Shown here in pieces: positions 47,103-59,484 of a DNA stretch of 64,000 bases; position 1 is the stretch's first letter; each line of letters starts with the position of its first letter. The notes under the pieces were generated by a model. It was not told the DNA's origin. It did not search any database and saw nothing but the letters and a program-made list of their open reading frames with translations. The position numbers were made by a program, and so were the translations under genes. Source of the DNA: Streptomyces katrae (GTDB taxonomy: Bacteria > Actinomycetota > Actinomycetes > Streptomycetales > Streptomycetaceae); the NCBI RefSeq assembly GCF_000717655.1, contig NZ_JNZY01000034.1:26888-90887 (forward strand), written 5' to 3'.

Positions 47103-47821
47103 GCGGTCCGGCGATCGGCGGTTTCGAGCAACTGGGCCACCCACTTGTCGACGGGCAGACCGTGCGCGGCAGCCGTCTTCGCGTAGTACTCCAGCTGGCC
47201 TGCGGACAGCTCGATGGTGAGCGTGGTGCGCTTCTGCTGGCGCCGTTCGGCGGCCGCCGAGTCGGCCAGCCGGGGTACCTCTTGCTTCTCGTCGCCGCTG
47301 CCCGCGGGGGCCTCGGCCGTGTCGCTCTGCACGGCCAGGCTGGCGCGGACCGACCTGCGGAGTTCGTTGCGCGACCACTTCTGCTGCTCGGCCTTGCGCA
47401 GCCAGTAGTCCTGCTCCGGCGGCGACAAGCGGGCCACCTCGGCGTGGTGGGCGAAGCTGAGGCTGTCCCGCCTGCGGTGGTGCTCGAACCGCCGGCCCAC
47501 CCAGGCGTAGTTGCGCAAGGTCTGGTAGTCGAGGCCCGTGCGCTCGATCGCCTCCTTGTACCGCCGCCACCCGTAGGTGGCCTCCCCGTAGCTCATCCAG
47601 TCGGCGAGCCACCACGCGGAGGAGTTCACGAGCTCGCGCAGGTTGGTCCCGATCTGCTCCCAGGACCGCTCCGACAGGTTCTCCGGGAAGACCATCCCCG
47701 ACTTCTGCACCTTGGCCTGCGACCCCACGAACGACAGGACCGCGTCCCGTTGCGCGGGCTCACCGCTGTTGCCCCCCGGCCCCGCCTTGTATCTGCTGGC
47801 GGTCCTCACAGCGCCGCTCAC
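47099..47821 (-). CDS. LmbU-family transcriptional regulator (copy 1)
   Basis: About 240 aa. The central part holds the family core: SSAWWLADWMSYGE, then GLDYQTLRNYAWVGRRFE and the HHAEVA segment, a helix-turn-helix-like region. A basic linker and a C-terminal segment (LDVK-type helix, VDKWVAQLL) follow. LmbU is the cluster-situated activator of lincomycin biosynthesis. The start is uncertain: GTG 47821 has GGGGAG at 9 nt; ATG 47830 and 47863 are in frame. It follows mbtH on the same strand behind a palindromic operator, so autoregulation is likely. A second, clearly related copy lies at 55957. Both are candidates to bind the seven palindromes described here. Confidence 0.88.
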   Translation of the reverse strand: MSGAVRTASRYKAGPGGNSGEPAQRDAVLSFVGSQAKVQKSGMVFPENLSERSWEQIGTNLRELVNSSAWWLADWMSYGEATYGWRRYKEAIERTGLDYQTLRNYAWVGRRFEHHRRRDSLSFAHHAEVARLSPPEQDYWLRKAEQQKWSRNELRRSVRASLAVQSDTAEAPAGSGDEKQEVPRLADSAAAERRQQKRTTLTIELSAGQLEYYAKTAAAHGLPVDKWVAQLLETADRRTA

Positions 47822-47939
47822 AACCTTCATCTCCCCACTCAGAGTGTTTGCCTGGGCGTACACCGGGTCGCCCTACCGAGCACCCGGGCGGCGGTAACTG
47901 TCGTTCCACTGCGCCGGCGCACGAACATCAGAGCGGCGA

Positions 47940-48155
47940 TCAGCCCGCTGCCATGGCCTCGCGCAGGCTCTTGGGGCGCAGGTCGGTCCAGTTCTGCTCG
48001 ACGTACTGCAGGCACTCGGACCGGGCGGCCTCACCGAAGACCACCCGCCAGCCGGCGGGCACCTCGGCGAACGCGGGCCACAGGGAGTGCTGCTCCTCGT
48101 CGTTGACGACGACGTGGAAGCGGCCGTTCTCGTCGTCGAAGGGGTTCGTGCTCAA
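47940..48155 (-). CDS. mbtH: MbtH-like NRPS accessory protein (copy 1)
   Basis: 71-aa protein with the full MbtH signature: [37 protein letters not shown]. MbtH proteins bind adenylation domains and are often needed for their solubility and activity. First gene of the unit that continues with the LmbU-family regulator, with a palindromic operator 74 bp upstream. A second copy lies at 59083, which suggests the two may serve different A domains. Confidence 0.97.
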   Translation of the reverse strand: MSTNPFDDENGRFHVVVNDEEQHSLWPAFAEVPAGWRVVFGEAARSECLQYVEQNWTDLRPKSLREAMAAG

Positions 48156-48862
48156 CTGGCACCGTCCTTAACTGTCATGGGTGACTCTGAGTTGGAGATG
48201 GCCCAGGCGCCGGACCGCCGGTCGGCGTTGTCCGGTCGGCAGGACACCCGGCATCGGTGGCGACCCCGGCGTTGCCGCGTCACCGTGAGGACTCGACCGT
48301 CAGCGGTACCAGGGCGGCAGGCGGGCCGACCTCCCGGTCGCCCTCTGCGCCCCACCGGATTCATGGGAGACCGGCTGCCTCACGTCCTGGGATGAGAACG
48401 TACGGCAGCCGATCGGCCCGTCCGCCGGCCGCTCCGGTTCGAGCGGTGGCGCGGGACCCCGGCCCGTCGGGCCGCGGTCGTCGTACGGGCTTGGCTGCCC
48501 GCGTTGCCGGTAGCCGACTTGCCGCCACTGTATCCACGGCCCTTTTGAGACCCGGTCAAGGTCCGCTCGAGCGGCCGGGCGACGGAGGTCTGCGCGTACG
48601 TCCGGGCCGGTCTTCGCCGCTCACGGTGGCGGACCACTCGAGATCCGCACGGACCCCGCCGCAGTCCCGGGCGGGGTTTCAGGCCAATCCCCGACGGGCG
48701 CCCGCTCCCTCCCCGATGCCTGGCGCCCCGGGTCCGCGCCGCGCCACCGGAGGATCGCTCAAGAGGCGCCGCACCGGCGGCGGAGCCCCGCTGGTGCCCG
48801 CGCCCTGCCGGTCTTGCGGCGCTCTATGGTCCGAGGACGCGCGGCCGATCGGAGGGAGAGAG
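48156..48862. other. 707-bp divergent intergenic region
   Basis: Lies between mbtH (minus) and the type II thioesterase (plus). I see no gene with family resemblance. It holds operator G near the mbtH side and a 12-bp palindrome CCGCTCGAGCGG at 48563-48574. The thioesterase gene has GGAGGGAG just before its ATG. Promoters for both directions must lie here but I cannot place them. Confidence 0.6.
48229..48246. promoter_or_regulatory. Palindromic operator G (LmbU-type candidate)
   Basis: TGTCCGGTCGGCAGGACA, a weaker copy of the 18-bp motif with one off-consensus base in the left arm. It is 74 bp upstream of mbtH, which is cotranscribed with an LmbU-family gene. Confidence 0.6.
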
Positions 48863-49612
48863 ATGGACGGCACACGACCTGCCTTGCGCCTGTTCGTCCT
48901 GCACCATGCGGGGGGCTCGCACCTGCTGTACCGCCACTGGCCCGCCGAGCTGCCGGACACGTGGGACGTGACGCTGCTCGACGCCCCGGGCCACGGCCTC
49001 CTCCTCGACCAGCCGCAGATCGCGGACGCCGGCCTCCTCGCCGACCACCTGCTGCGCCTCATCGAGCCCGGGCTGACGGGGAGCCCCTACGCCCTCTTCG
49101 GGCACAGCATGGGCGCCCTCCTCACGTACGAGATCACCCGGCGGGCCGTCGACCGGGGCCTGCCGCTGCCGGTGTGGATCGGTGTCTCCGCACGCACCGC
49201 ACCCCAGATCGCGGGCCCGAAGAACCGGTACCACCAGCTGCCCGACGCCGAGCTGCGCACGCGTCTGAAGCTGCTCGGCGGCACGCCCGACGCGGTGTTC
49301 GACGACCCCGACCTCTGGGCCCTGTTCGAACCGGTCATCCGGGCCGACCTGCGCCTGGTGGAGACCTGGAGCCCCGCTCCCGGCGCCGGGCCGCTGCCCG
49401 TGGCGCTGTCCGCGTACGCGGGCGGCGAGGACCACTCCGCTTCGCCGGCGCGGATGACCGGCTGGGAAGAGCACACCGAACACTTCCTGGGCCTGCGCGT
49501 CTTCGACGGCGGTCACTTCTACTTCCAGGACGATCCCGGGCCGCTGCTGCGGCAGATCGAACGGGACGCGACCACTGCGCTCATCGCGGCGGGCGCGATG
49601 CGCTCCTCCTGA
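48863..49612 (+). CDS. Type II thioesterase (second copy)
   Basis: 249-aa alpha/beta-hydrolase: LFVLHHAGGSHLLY near the N-terminus, nucleophile elbow GHSMG, C-terminal GGHFYF histidine. A proofreading thioesterase for PKS/NRPS carrier domains. ATG 48863 lies behind GGAGGGAG. The SARP gene starts 79 bp downstream on the same strand, so both may share a transcript. It is the third free thioesterase-like protein of the cluster, with those at 13314 (Cys type) and 23408. Confidence 0.92.
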   Translation: MDGTRPALRLFVLHHAGGSHLLYRHWPAELPDTWDVTLLDAPGHGLLLDQPQIADAGLLADHLLRLIEPGLTGSPYALFGHSMGALLTYEITRRAVDRGLPLPVWIGVSARTAPQIAGPKNRYHQLPDAELRTRLKLLGGTPDAVFDDPDLWALFEPVIRADLRLVETWSPAPGAGPLPVALSAYAGGEDHSASPARMTGWEEHTEHFLGLRVFDGGHFYFQDDPGPLLRQIERDATTALIAAGAMRSS

Positions 49613-49691
49613 ACCCTTCGGTGAACCGCCGCCGCGTGGCCAGCCCGACTCCTGCAACTGACTGAGATGCCAGCGTGTGTGAGGGGATGAG

Positions 49692-50693
49692 ATGGAGTTC
49701 CGCCTGCTCGGTCTCGTGGAAGTCCAGGACGAACGGACCGGTCTGCGGATCGTTCCCACAGGTGCCAAGCAGCGTGCGCTGCTGGGGGCACTGGTGGTGA
49801 AGGCCGGGCACAACGTCTCCGTACAACGGCTCATCGACGAGCTGTGGGGCGAGCACCCGCCCGCCAACGCGGAGAACGCGCTGCAGCTCCATGTGGCCCG
49901 GCTGCGCCGGCTGCTGTCCGGGGTGGAGAGCCGCAGCGTCGAACAGCACGCACAGCACCCGTGGATCGTGACCACCTCGCGCGGCTACACCCTGCAGCTC
50001 GCGCCCGTCGAGACGGACGCCGCGCGCTTCCAGCACCTGACCGACGAGGCGCGGCGGATCCTGCCCGGCGACCCGGAGCAGGCCGGTGAGCTGCTGCGCC
50101 GGGCGCTGTCGCTGTGGCGCGGCCCGGCTCTGGAGGGCAGCGTGCTCGGCGACATCTGCGCGGGCAAGGCGGCCCAGCTCGAGGAACACCGGCTGACCGC
50201 GCTGGAGATGATGTACGACGCGTACCTGCGCACCGGGCGCCACGGCGAGATCACCGGCGAGCTGGTGGAGCTCACCACCGACCACCCCGTGCGGGAGCGG
50301 TTCTACGACCTGCTGATGGTCGCCCTGTACCGGTGCGGCCGGCAGGCGGAGGCCCTCCGCGTGTACGAACGGGCGCGCAACCGCCTGGTGCGCGAACTCG
50401 GGGTCGAGCCGGGCCCCGCTCTGCGCGGTCTGATGGAGGCGATCCTCCACCACGACCCGGCCCTCGCCGCGGCGGCGGGACCCCGCCCGGCCGGCCCGCT
50501 TCCCGCGGAGCCGGTGGCCGTGGAGCCGGACGTGACGGCCGACGACGCGGTGCTCCCCCTCTGCGAGGAGATAGCCCGTCTGCACCGCCGCATCGAGCGG
50601 CTGCAGCAGGAGCAGAACCAGCTGCTGTGCCGCTTCAACGAGCTGACGGCGAGCACCGCGCAGCGGGTGACCGCCGGCGCGGGGCTCGCGTAG
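49692..50693 (+). CDS. SARP-family transcriptional activator
   Basis: 333-aa small SARP. The N-terminal winged helix (MEFRLLGLVEV, GAKQRALLGALV, LIDELWGEHPP, LQLHVARLRRLL) is followed by the bacterial transcriptional activation domain (RRALSLWRGPAL, RLTALEMMYDAYLRTGRH, VALYRCGRQAEALRVYERAR) up to about residue 255. The rest is low-complexity, with a helix rich in Gln and Glu near residues 295-320. SARPs activate cluster promoters by binding heptamer direct repeats at 11-bp spacing; four such repeats precede the ornithine hydroxylase gene at 57641. ATG 49692 lies behind GAGGGG. Confidence 0.95.
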   Translation: MEFRLLGLVEVQDERTGLRIVPTGAKQRALLGALVVKAGHNVSVQRLIDELWGEHPPANAENALQLHVARLRRLLSGVESRSVEQHAQHPWIVTTSRGYTLQLAPVETDAARFQHLTDEARRILPGDPEQAGELLRRALSLWRGPALEGSVLGDICAGKAAQLEEHRLTALEMMYDAYLRTGRHGEITGELVELTTDHPVRERFYDLLMVALYRCGRQAEALRVYERARNRLVRELGVEPGPALRGLMEAILHHDPALAAAAGPRPAGPLPAEPVAVEPDVTADDAVLPLCEEIARLHRRIERLQQEQNQLLCRFNELTASTAQRVTAGAGLA

Positions 50694-50728
50694 GGGGTGT
50701 CTTGTCGATCAGCCCGGTCAGGGCGGGG

Positions 50729-51958
50729 TCAGGCCGCCGTCAGCACCTCGCCGAGGGCTTCGGACAGGGCCTCCCGGAAGCTGTCGAGGAACGTGTCCAC
50801 CTCACGGTCCGACACGTTCAGCGGCGGGGCGAGCCGGATGACGTCCGGCATCACGGCGTTCACCAGGAGGCCCTTGTCCTGGGCCGCCTGCTGCACCTGA
50901 GCCGCGAACGCTCCGTCGAGCACGACGCCCAGCAGCAGGCCGGCGCCGCGGACCTCGCGCACGAGCGGGTGACCCAGGGTCTCCAGGCCGCGCCGCAGCC
51001 GCTCCCCCGTCCAGGTCACGTGGTCGAGGAGGCCCGTCCGCCCGATGGTGTCCAGTACCGCGAGGGCGCCCGCACACACCACGGGGTTCCCGCTGAAGGT
51101 GGAGCCGTGCGCGCCGGGCGTGAGCAGCTCCGCGGCCGCGCCGAAGGCGAGCGTCGCGCCGATGGGCAGACCGCCGCCCAGGCCCTTGGCGAGGGTGACG
51201 ACGTCCGCCTCGACGTCTTCGGCCTCGGCCGCGAACCAGCGGCCCGTGCGCCCGATGCCGGTCTGGATCTCGTCCAGGACGAGGAGGGTGCCGGTGGCCG
51301 CGGTGATCTCGCGGGCGGCCCGCAGGTAGCCGGACGGAGGCACGACCACGCCGTTCTCCCCCTGCAGGGGTTCCAGCATCAGCATGGCCGTGTGCGGGGT
51401 GACGGCGGCGCGCAAGGCCTCCACGTCCCCGTACGGCACGTGGCTGACGTCGCCCGGCAGCGGATGGAAGGGCAGCTGCTTGGCGGGCTGGCCGGTGAGG
51501 GCCAGGGCCCCCATGGTGCGGCCGTGGAAGCCGCCGACGGCCGACACCATGTGCGTGCGGCCGGTGAGCCTGCCGATCTTGAAGGCCGCCTCGTTCGCCT
51601 CGGCGCCGGAGTTGGAGAAGTAGACCCGGCCCTGGCGTCCGGCGAGCTGCAGCAGGCGCTCGGCGAGGCGCACGGTCGGTTCGGCCATGAACAGGTTCGA
51701 GACGTGCCCGAGTGAGGCGACCTGCTCGGACACGGCCCGTACGACCGCGGGGTGCGCGTGGCCGAGCGAGTTGACCGCGATACCGCCGACGAAGTCGAGG
51801 TACTCGTTGCCCTCCGCGTCCCAGACCCGCGTGCCCTCGCCCCGGACCAGGGGCAGCAGGGGGGTGCCGAAGTTGTCCATCATGACGCCCTGCCAGCGGC
51901 GGGTCAGCGCCGCGTTGCCCGTCCCGGTCAGGTCCGCCGTGTCCGCGCCGTTGCTCAT
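50729..51958 (-). CDS. argD: Acetylornithine aminotransferase
   Basis: 409-aa class III PLP aminotransferase: [39 protein letters not shown] and the [13 protein letters not shown] lysine. It converts N-acetylglutamate semialdehyde to N-acetylornithine. It is the last gene of argC-argJ-(small ORF)-argD. In the usual actinobacterial operon argB sits before argD; here argB is 8 kb away. A paralogue dedicated to ornithine supply for piperazate is inferred from its place in the cluster. Confidence 0.96.
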   Translation of the reverse strand: MSNGADTADLTGTGNAALTRRWQGVMMDNFGTPLLPLVRGEGTRVWDAEGNEYLDFVGGIAVNSLGHAHPAVVRAVSEQVASLGHVSNLFMAEPTVRLAERLLQLAGRQGRVYFSNSGAEANEAAFKIGRLTGRTHMVSAVGGFHGRTMGALALTGQPAKQLPFHPLPGDVSHVPYGDVEALRAAVTPHTAMLMLEPLQGENGVVVPPSGYLRAAREITAATGTLLVLDEIQTGIGRTGRWFAAEAEDVEADVVTLAKGLGGGLPIGATLAFGAAAELLTPGAHGSTFSGNPVVCAGALAVLDTIGRTGLLDHVTWTGERLRRGLETLGHPLVREVRGAGLLLGVVLDGAFAAQVQQAAQDKGLLVNAVMPDVIRLAPPLNVSDREVDTFLDSFREALSEALGEVLTAA

Positions 51959-52028
51959 GCCGTCGCTCCCTCGAAGCTCACGTCGTTGTTCACTGCGTAC
52001 AGGCAGCCCTCATGAGGCGCGGAAGCGC

Positions 52029-52032
<4 letters not shown>
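51955..52032 (-). CDS. 25-codon ORF bridging argJ and argD
   Basis: A complete small ORF ([20 protein letters not shown], then five residues) fills the gap where argB is normally found. Its ATG overlaps the argJ TGA (ATGA) and its own TGA overlaps the argD ATG (ATGA). The argD ribosome site GAGGGAG lies inside it. The exact coupling at both ends argues that it is translated. It has no recognisable family, and I see no likeness to ArgB. It may simply couple translation, or be a scar of argB loss. Confidence 0.5.
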
Positions 52033-55605
<3,573 letters not shown>

Positions 55606-55845
55606 CGTGATTCCCCGTCCTGAAGGTCGTCTGAATTTCGCTGATGCCGTACTGGTGCGGTCCGTCGGCGAAGTCGAACCACGGCATGAAAATACCTGCC
55701 CACTGGTTCTTTTTCGACATTCGGACGGCCGATTTACGCGCATGCCTGCAACAAGCTCAGGAATGGCTCGAAGTCGCAGAGTCGGGCGGGAATTTGAGCC
55801 GTGTTCGGCAATGAATTCCGGTCGGGATCGGACGTGCTGTCGCGC

Positions 55846-55863
55846 CGTCCTGTCGACGGGACA
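55846..55863. promoter_or_regulatory. Palindromic operator D (LmbU-type candidate)
   Basis: CGTCCTGTCGACGGGACA, palindromic with the GTCGAC-centred variant of the motif. It is in the 351-bp divergent region 55606-55956 between the secreted hydrolase-like gene and the second LmbU-family gene. Nothing else is recognisable in that region. Confidence 0.7.
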
Positions 55864-55956
55864 GCCGGGCGGCGGTTCGAACGCCGCTCCGGTACCGCTC
55901 CAGCCCGCGCCGGGAAACTTCTCGCCGGTTATGTACACCCTTCTGATGGAGGCATG

Positions 55957-56652
55957 ATGGCACGTCAGGCCGGTCTGACCGCAGGGTCGCATGGCGGCCC
56001 GGCAGCCCCTCCCCCGCAACCCCCGGCAAGACAGCCGCGCACTGCGGGCACCGCGCCGCGCCGGGGCCAGGTGCTGACGACCAAGGTGGGCCTGCAGATG
56101 CCGACCGGGATGGCCTACGACGAGTGGGAGCGGGCCGGGCGCCAGCTCGCCGGCGTCCTCGACTCGTCCTCCTGGTGGCTGGGCGACTGGCTGAGGTACG
56201 GCAAGGACCACTACACCGACCGGTACCAGCGCGGGATCCAGGCCGTCGGCCTCTCGTACCAGACCCTGCGCAACTACGCGTGGGTCGCACGGCGCTTCGA
56301 CTTCACCCGGCGCCGGCCCACCCTGAGCTTCCAGCACCACGCCGAGCTGGCCTCCATGCCGGTCGAGGACCAGGACCGCTGGCTCGACCGCGCCGAGCAG
56401 GGGCAGTGGACCACCAAGCAGTTGCGCGGCGCCATCCGCGCCGAGCGCCAGGGCGGGCAGCTGCCCCGCACCCCCACCGAGCCGAGCCGCCGCCTGGAGG
56501 TTCCCGGCAGCCGTGTCCAGTGGTGGCACAAGGCCGCCGAGCAGCTCGGCGTCGACTTCGAGCAGTGGGTGATGACCACGCTGGACAGCGCGGCCGCGAG
56601 CGCCCTGGACGACCTCGCCGAGCAGACCCGGCCCGTGGCCGTCAGCGCCTGA
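55957..56652 (+). CDS. LmbU-family transcriptional regulator (copy 2)
   Basis: 231 aa. After a Pro/Ala-rich N-terminus the family core appears: SSSWWLGDWLRYGKDHY, then GLSYQTLRNYAWVARRFD, HHAELASM and a C-terminal DFEQWVMTTL helix. The core is very similar to the regulator at 47099, while N- and C-terminal parts diverge. ATG 55957 is preferred over ATG 55954 because GGAGG lies at 4 nt. It is convergent with the piperazate synthase gene. An operator 94 bp upstream suggests autoregulation or control by the other copy. Confidence 0.88.
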   Translation: MARQAGLTAGSHGGPAAPPPQPPARQPRTAGTAPRRGQVLTTKVGLQMPTGMAYDEWERAGRQLAGVLDSSSWWLGDWLRYGKDHYTDRYQRGIQAVGLSYQTLRNYAWVARRFDFTRRRPTLSFQHHAELASMPVEDQDRWLDRAEQGQWTTKQLRGAIRAERQGGQLPRTPTEPSRRLEVPGSRVQWWHKAAEQLGVDFEQWVMTTLDSAAASALDDLAEQTRPVAVSA

Positions 56653-56659
56653 GTCCCCG

Positions 56660-56678
56660 GCGCCGAGGCCTTCGGCGC
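56660..56678. terminator. Short bidirectional hairpin
   Basis: GCGCCGA / TCGGCGC, a 7-bp stem with a 5-nt loop in the 27-bp gap between the convergent regulator and piperazate synthase genes. Confidence 0.55.
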
Positions 56679-56679
56679 G

Positions 56680-57324
56680 TCAGGACAGCTGGCTCATGAG
56701 GCCGGCGGTCTCGCGCTTGTACGTGCACCCGCTCTGCGCGAACGACTCCTGCACGCGGTCGCGCACCTCGGCCGGCTGTTCCTGGCTGAGCTTGAACATG
56801 CCCTCGGCCCCGGTCACCGTGAACCGGAAGGCCCCCACGGCGGGCGCGATCTTGCGGAAGTAGCCGAGCGACTCGGTCATGTCCCAGCCGTTGCCGAACC
56901 GCCCCTCGAAGGCGCGCACCGTTGACTCCACCACACTCAGCGTCTCGTCCATCGAGTCGATCTTCTCCACCACGCCCCGGACGTGCACCGCGGTGAAGTT
57001 CCAGGTCGGGGCCGCCGGCGTCTTCTGGTACACCGTGGGCGACACGTAGGAGTGCGGACCGGTGAACGTCAGCAGCAGCACGCCGCCCGTCTCCAGCGCC
57101 GACCAGTGCGGGTTCGCCCGGTTCATGTGTCCGAGCAGCGTGGCCCCCGGCAGCTCGCCGAACCAGTCGCCGGAGGTCTCCGGGTCGAAGATGACGGGGA
57201 GGTGCGTGGCGAACGGACCGTTCTCGGGGCTGCCATTGGCCACCGCGAGCGCCAATGGATTACCACGGATCAGGTCCACCATCCACGAACTGTCCGGTTC
57301 GCGGTAAGAGCTGGGCACGAACAT
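56680..57324 (-). CDS. ktzT: Piperazate synthase (KtzT family)
   Basis: 214-aa protein of the PaiB/FMN-binding split-barrel family, often annotated as a negative regulator. It matches KtzT-type piperazate synthases: FVPSSYREPD at the N-terminus, ATHLPVIFD, GHMNRANPHW, FTGPHSYVSP, WNFTAVHVRG. KtzT is a haem enzyme that closes the N-N bond of N5-hydroxyornithine to give piperazate. It is divergent from the ornithine N5-hydroxylase gene, the usual pairing. ATG 57324 lies behind GAAAGGG. Family members of unrelated function exist, but the neighbour and three piperazate-type A domains make this call strong. Confidence 0.93.
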   Translation of the reverse strand: MFVPSSYREPDSSWMVDLIRGNPLALAVANGSPENGPFATHLPVIFDPETSGDWFGELPGATLLGHMNRANPHWSALETGGVLLLTFTGPHSYVSPTVYQKTPAAPTWNFTAVHVRGVVEKIDSMDETLSVVESTVRAFEGRFGNGWDMTESLGYFRKIAPAVGAFRFTVTGAEGMFKLSQEQPAEVRDRVQESFAQSGCTYKRETAGLMSQLS

Positions 57325-57346
57325 TCGGATACACCCTTTCAACAAT

Positions 57347-57380
57347 TGGCTCAGGGCATGACCCTGGCTCAGGGCATGAC
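57347..57380. repeat. 16-bp tandem direct repeat in the ktzT leader
   Basis: TGGCTCAGGGCATGAC occurs exactly twice (57347-57362 and 57365-57380), with a period of 18 bp, 23 bp upstream of the ktzT start. It lies in the presumed promoter or leader and could be a regulator site or a slippage product. Confidence 0.6.
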
Positions 57381-57471
57381 TGATCGCATTACTCCGGACA
57401 CAGGACACATGGGCCATCGGCCACCGGCCGCGCCGCGCGGAGATCTTGATAATCCGCGCCGACCATATCGC

Positions 57472-57489
57472 CGTCCCGTCGACAGGACA
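57472..57489. promoter_or_regulatory. Palindromic operator E (LmbU-type candidate)
   Basis: CGTCCCGTCGACAGGACA, the GTCGAC-centred form, in the 316-bp divergent region between ktzT and the ornithine hydroxylase gene. It is 148 bp from one start and 152 bp from the other, almost exactly central. Confidence 0.72.
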
Positions 57490-57520
57490 AAGCCTTCGGA
57501 TTATCGAGCACCTCGAGAAG

Positions 57521-57560
57521 CCCTCAAAACAGTCTTCAGGCCGTCTTCAAGTTGCCTTGA
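57521..57560 (+). promoter_or_regulatory. SARP-type heptamer direct repeats before the ornithine hydroxylase gene
   Basis: Four heptamers stand at exact 11-bp spacing: CCCTCAA (57521), GTCTTCA (57532), GTCTTCA (57543), GCCTTGA (57554), each pair separated by 4 bp. That is the layout bound by SARP activators. A TACCCT at 57563-57568 is a possible -10 box. The SARP encoded at 49692 is the obvious candidate binder. Confidence 0.6.
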
Positions 57561-57640
57561 GATACCCTCGGGAGCAACACTGCAGAACGGTCTCTCGGGC
57601 CACCGGCCGAGTTTTCCAGACGCAAGCGGGAGAAATTTCT

Positions 57641-58996
57641 ATGGGCATAACTGGCAGGCGCAACCAAGAGATCTACGACGTGGTCGGTATCGGGTTCGGC
57701 CCGTCCAACATGTCGCTCGCGATCGCCTTGGAGGAGCACGGGGCGAGCGCTCCGCAGCATCCGGTCAAGTCCCATTTCTTCGAGCGACAGCCCTCGTTCG
57801 GCTGGCACCGGAACATGCTGCTGCCGTCGACGACCATGCAGATTTCATTCCTCAAGGACCTCGCGACCTTCAGGAATCCGATGTCCCGGTTCAGCTTCGT
57901 CTCGTATCTGCACGCCTCCAACCGGCTGGTGCAGTTCGTGAACAACCAGGACTTCTTCCCGACCCGGCACGAATTCCACCAGTACCTGGAGTGGGCGGCC
58001 GCCGGCCTCCGCGACAAGGTCACCTACGGCGCCGAGGTCACTTCGATCCGGCCCGTCACCGAAGCCGGGTCGTCGACGCCCAACCTGCTCGAGATCGAGG
58101 TGCGCAGCGGCGACGGAACCACCAGCGTGGTCACCGCACGCAACGTGACCATCTCGACGGGTCTGGTGCCGCGCCTGCCGGAGGGCGTGACGTCCGACGA
58201 GCGGGTGTGGCACAGCTCGGAGTTCCTGAGCAAGTTCAACACCCGGGCCCCGGGCGACCTCAAGAGCGTGGCGGTGGTCGGCGCCGGCCAGAGCGCGGCC
58301 GAGATCACCCGGTTCCTCTACGACTCGCTGCCGCACGCCCAGGTCTCCGCGGTCATCCCGTCGTACGGCTACTCCGTCGCCGATGACACCCCGTTCGCCA
58401 ACCAGGTGTTCGACCCCGACGCGGTCGACGAGTACTACTTCGGCACCGAGCGGGCAAGGGACGCGTTCTGGCGCTACCACCGCAACACCAACTACTCGGT
58501 GGTCGACGCCGACGTCATCCGGGCCCTGTACCAGCGCTCGTACGAGGAGCAGGTGCGCGGCGGCGACCAGCGGCTGCACTTCCGCAACCTCACCCGGGTC
58601 GCCGAGGTCGAACGCGTCGGAAGCGGGGCGCGGGTGGTCCTGCACTCGCTGCTCGACGACCGGACGGAGGAGCTGGGGGTCGACGCGATCGTGTTCGCCA
58701 CCGGCTACGACGGCCTGGACCCGGCCCGCCTGCTCGGTGACTTCGACCAGCACTTCCAGCGCGACGCGGCGGGCAGGCACCGGGTGGAGCGCGACTACCG
58801 CCTGGTCACCGCATCGGGACTGACCTGCGGCGTCTATCTCCAGGGCGGCACCGAGCACACCCACGGCATGTCGTCGTCCCTGTTGTCGAACATCGCGGTA
58901 CGCAGCGGCGAGATCGCCGATTCGATCGTGCTGCGGCGCACCGAGCGGGAGCTGGACCTCAACCACCCCGTGGCGGAGGCGTCCTCGGCCGCCTGA
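57641..58996 (+). CDS. ktzI: L-ornithine N5-monooxygenase (KtzI type)
   Basis: 451-aa flavin N-hydroxylase of the SidA/PvdA/KtzI family. FAD motif GIGFGPSNMSLA near residue 16, NADPH motif GAGQSAAE near residue 213, substrate-site segment MQISFLKDLATFRNP and the C-terminal FATGYDGLDP are all present. It makes N5-hydroxyornithine from ornithine, FAD and NADPH. A siderophore role is possible for this family, but the divergent piperazate synthase gene and the arg genes point to piperazate. ATG 57641 lies behind GGGAGA. Upstream are a central palindromic operator and SARP-type repeats. Confidence 0.95.
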   Translation: MGITGRRNQEIYDVVGIGFGPSNMSLAIALEEHGASAPQHPVKSHFFERQPSFGWHRNMLLPSTTMQISFLKDLATFRNPMSRFSFVSYLHASNRLVQFVNNQDFFPTRHEFHQYLEWAAAGLRDKVTYGAEVTSIRPVTEAGSSTPNLLEIEVRSGDGTTSVVTARNVTISTGLVPRLPEGVTSDERVWHSSEFLSKFNTRAPGDLKSVAVVGAGQSAAEITRFLYDSLPHAQVSAVIPSYGYSVADDTPFANQVFDPDAVDEYYFGTERARDAFWRYHRNTNYSVVDADVIRALYQRSYEEQVRGGDQRLHFRNLTRVAEVERVGSGARVVLHSLLDDRTEELGVDAIVFATGYDGLDPARLLGDFDQHFQRDAAGRHRVERDYRLVTASGLTCGVYLQGGTEHTHGMSSSLLSNIAVRSGEIADSIVLRRTERELDLNHPVAEASSAA

Positions 58997-59005
58997 GGCG
59001 GCACA

Positions 59006-59057
59006 CCGTGGGGTGTGCCCCGGTGCTGTGACTGCAGCACCGGGGCACACCCCACGG
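59006..59057. terminator. Very strong bidirectional terminator
   Basis: A perfect 23-bp stem with a 6-nt loop (TGACTG) stands between the convergent ornithine hydroxylase (stop 58996) and MbtH (stop 59083) genes. Confidence 0.9.
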
Positions 59058-59082
59058 CGGTTCCGGGCCGTGCCCGGTCAGC

Positions 59083-59304
59083 TCACGCGGCGTCGGCGAC
59101 CATCGCGTCCCGCAGGCTCTGCGGCCGCAGGTCGGTCCACTTGTCCTCCACGTACGTGAGGCACTTGTCGCGGCTCTCCTCGCCGAACACGATGCGCCAG
59201 CCGGCGGGAACCGCGGTGAACGAGGGCCACAGCGAATGCTGCTGCTCGTCGTTCACGAGAACGTAGAACCGGCCGTCGGCGTCGTCGAACGGGTTGCTGC
59301 TCAT
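59083..59304 (-). CDS. mbtH: MbtH-like NRPS accessory protein (copy 2)
   Basis: 73 aa with [30 protein letters not shown] and KWTDLRP. Related to, but distinct from, the copy at 47940. ATG 59304 behind GGAGTGG. It is monocistronic and divergent from argB across a 428-bp region with an operator. It should chaperone adenylation domains of the cluster's NRPS. Confidence 0.97.
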   Translation of the reverse strand: MSSNPFDDADGRFYVLVNDEQQHSLWPSFTAVPAGWRIVFGEESRDKCLTYVEDKWTDLRPQSLRDAMVADAA

Positions 59305-59466
59305 CAATCCACTCCAATTCAAGCCGTCCACGATTCATTTTCGAGCAGAAAATGAATCATCATCCATCGGTGGGATGGAGTTGGCGAGACCGCCAAGCCA
59401 GATCATGCACCGTTCGGGAACCCCGTGGAGGTCTGCGGGACCCATTACCCGATATCTGCCGTCCAC

Positions 59467-59484
59467 TGTCCTGTTGACAGGACG
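59467..59484. promoter_or_regulatory. Palindromic operator F (LmbU-type candidate) with adjoining inverted repeat
   Basis: TGTCCTGTTGACAGGACG, a copy of the motif with one central mismatch, in the 428-bp divergent region 59305-59732 between mbtH and argB. Directly adjoining it is a second inverted repeat, GTGTCC (59484-59489) and GGACAC (59497-59502), spaced 7 bp. No other feature is recognisable in the region. Confidence 0.68.

Noticed and set aside
56680..57324. FMN-binding negative transcriptional regulator (PaiB) annotation
   Set aside because: The family name is generic; the neighbour and conserved segments fit piperazate synthase better.
57641..58996. Siderophore role for the ornithine N5-hydroxylase
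   Set aside because: No hydroxamate acyltransferase or ferric-siderophore transporter is present, while a KtzT-type gene is divergent and three piperazate-type A domains are nearby.
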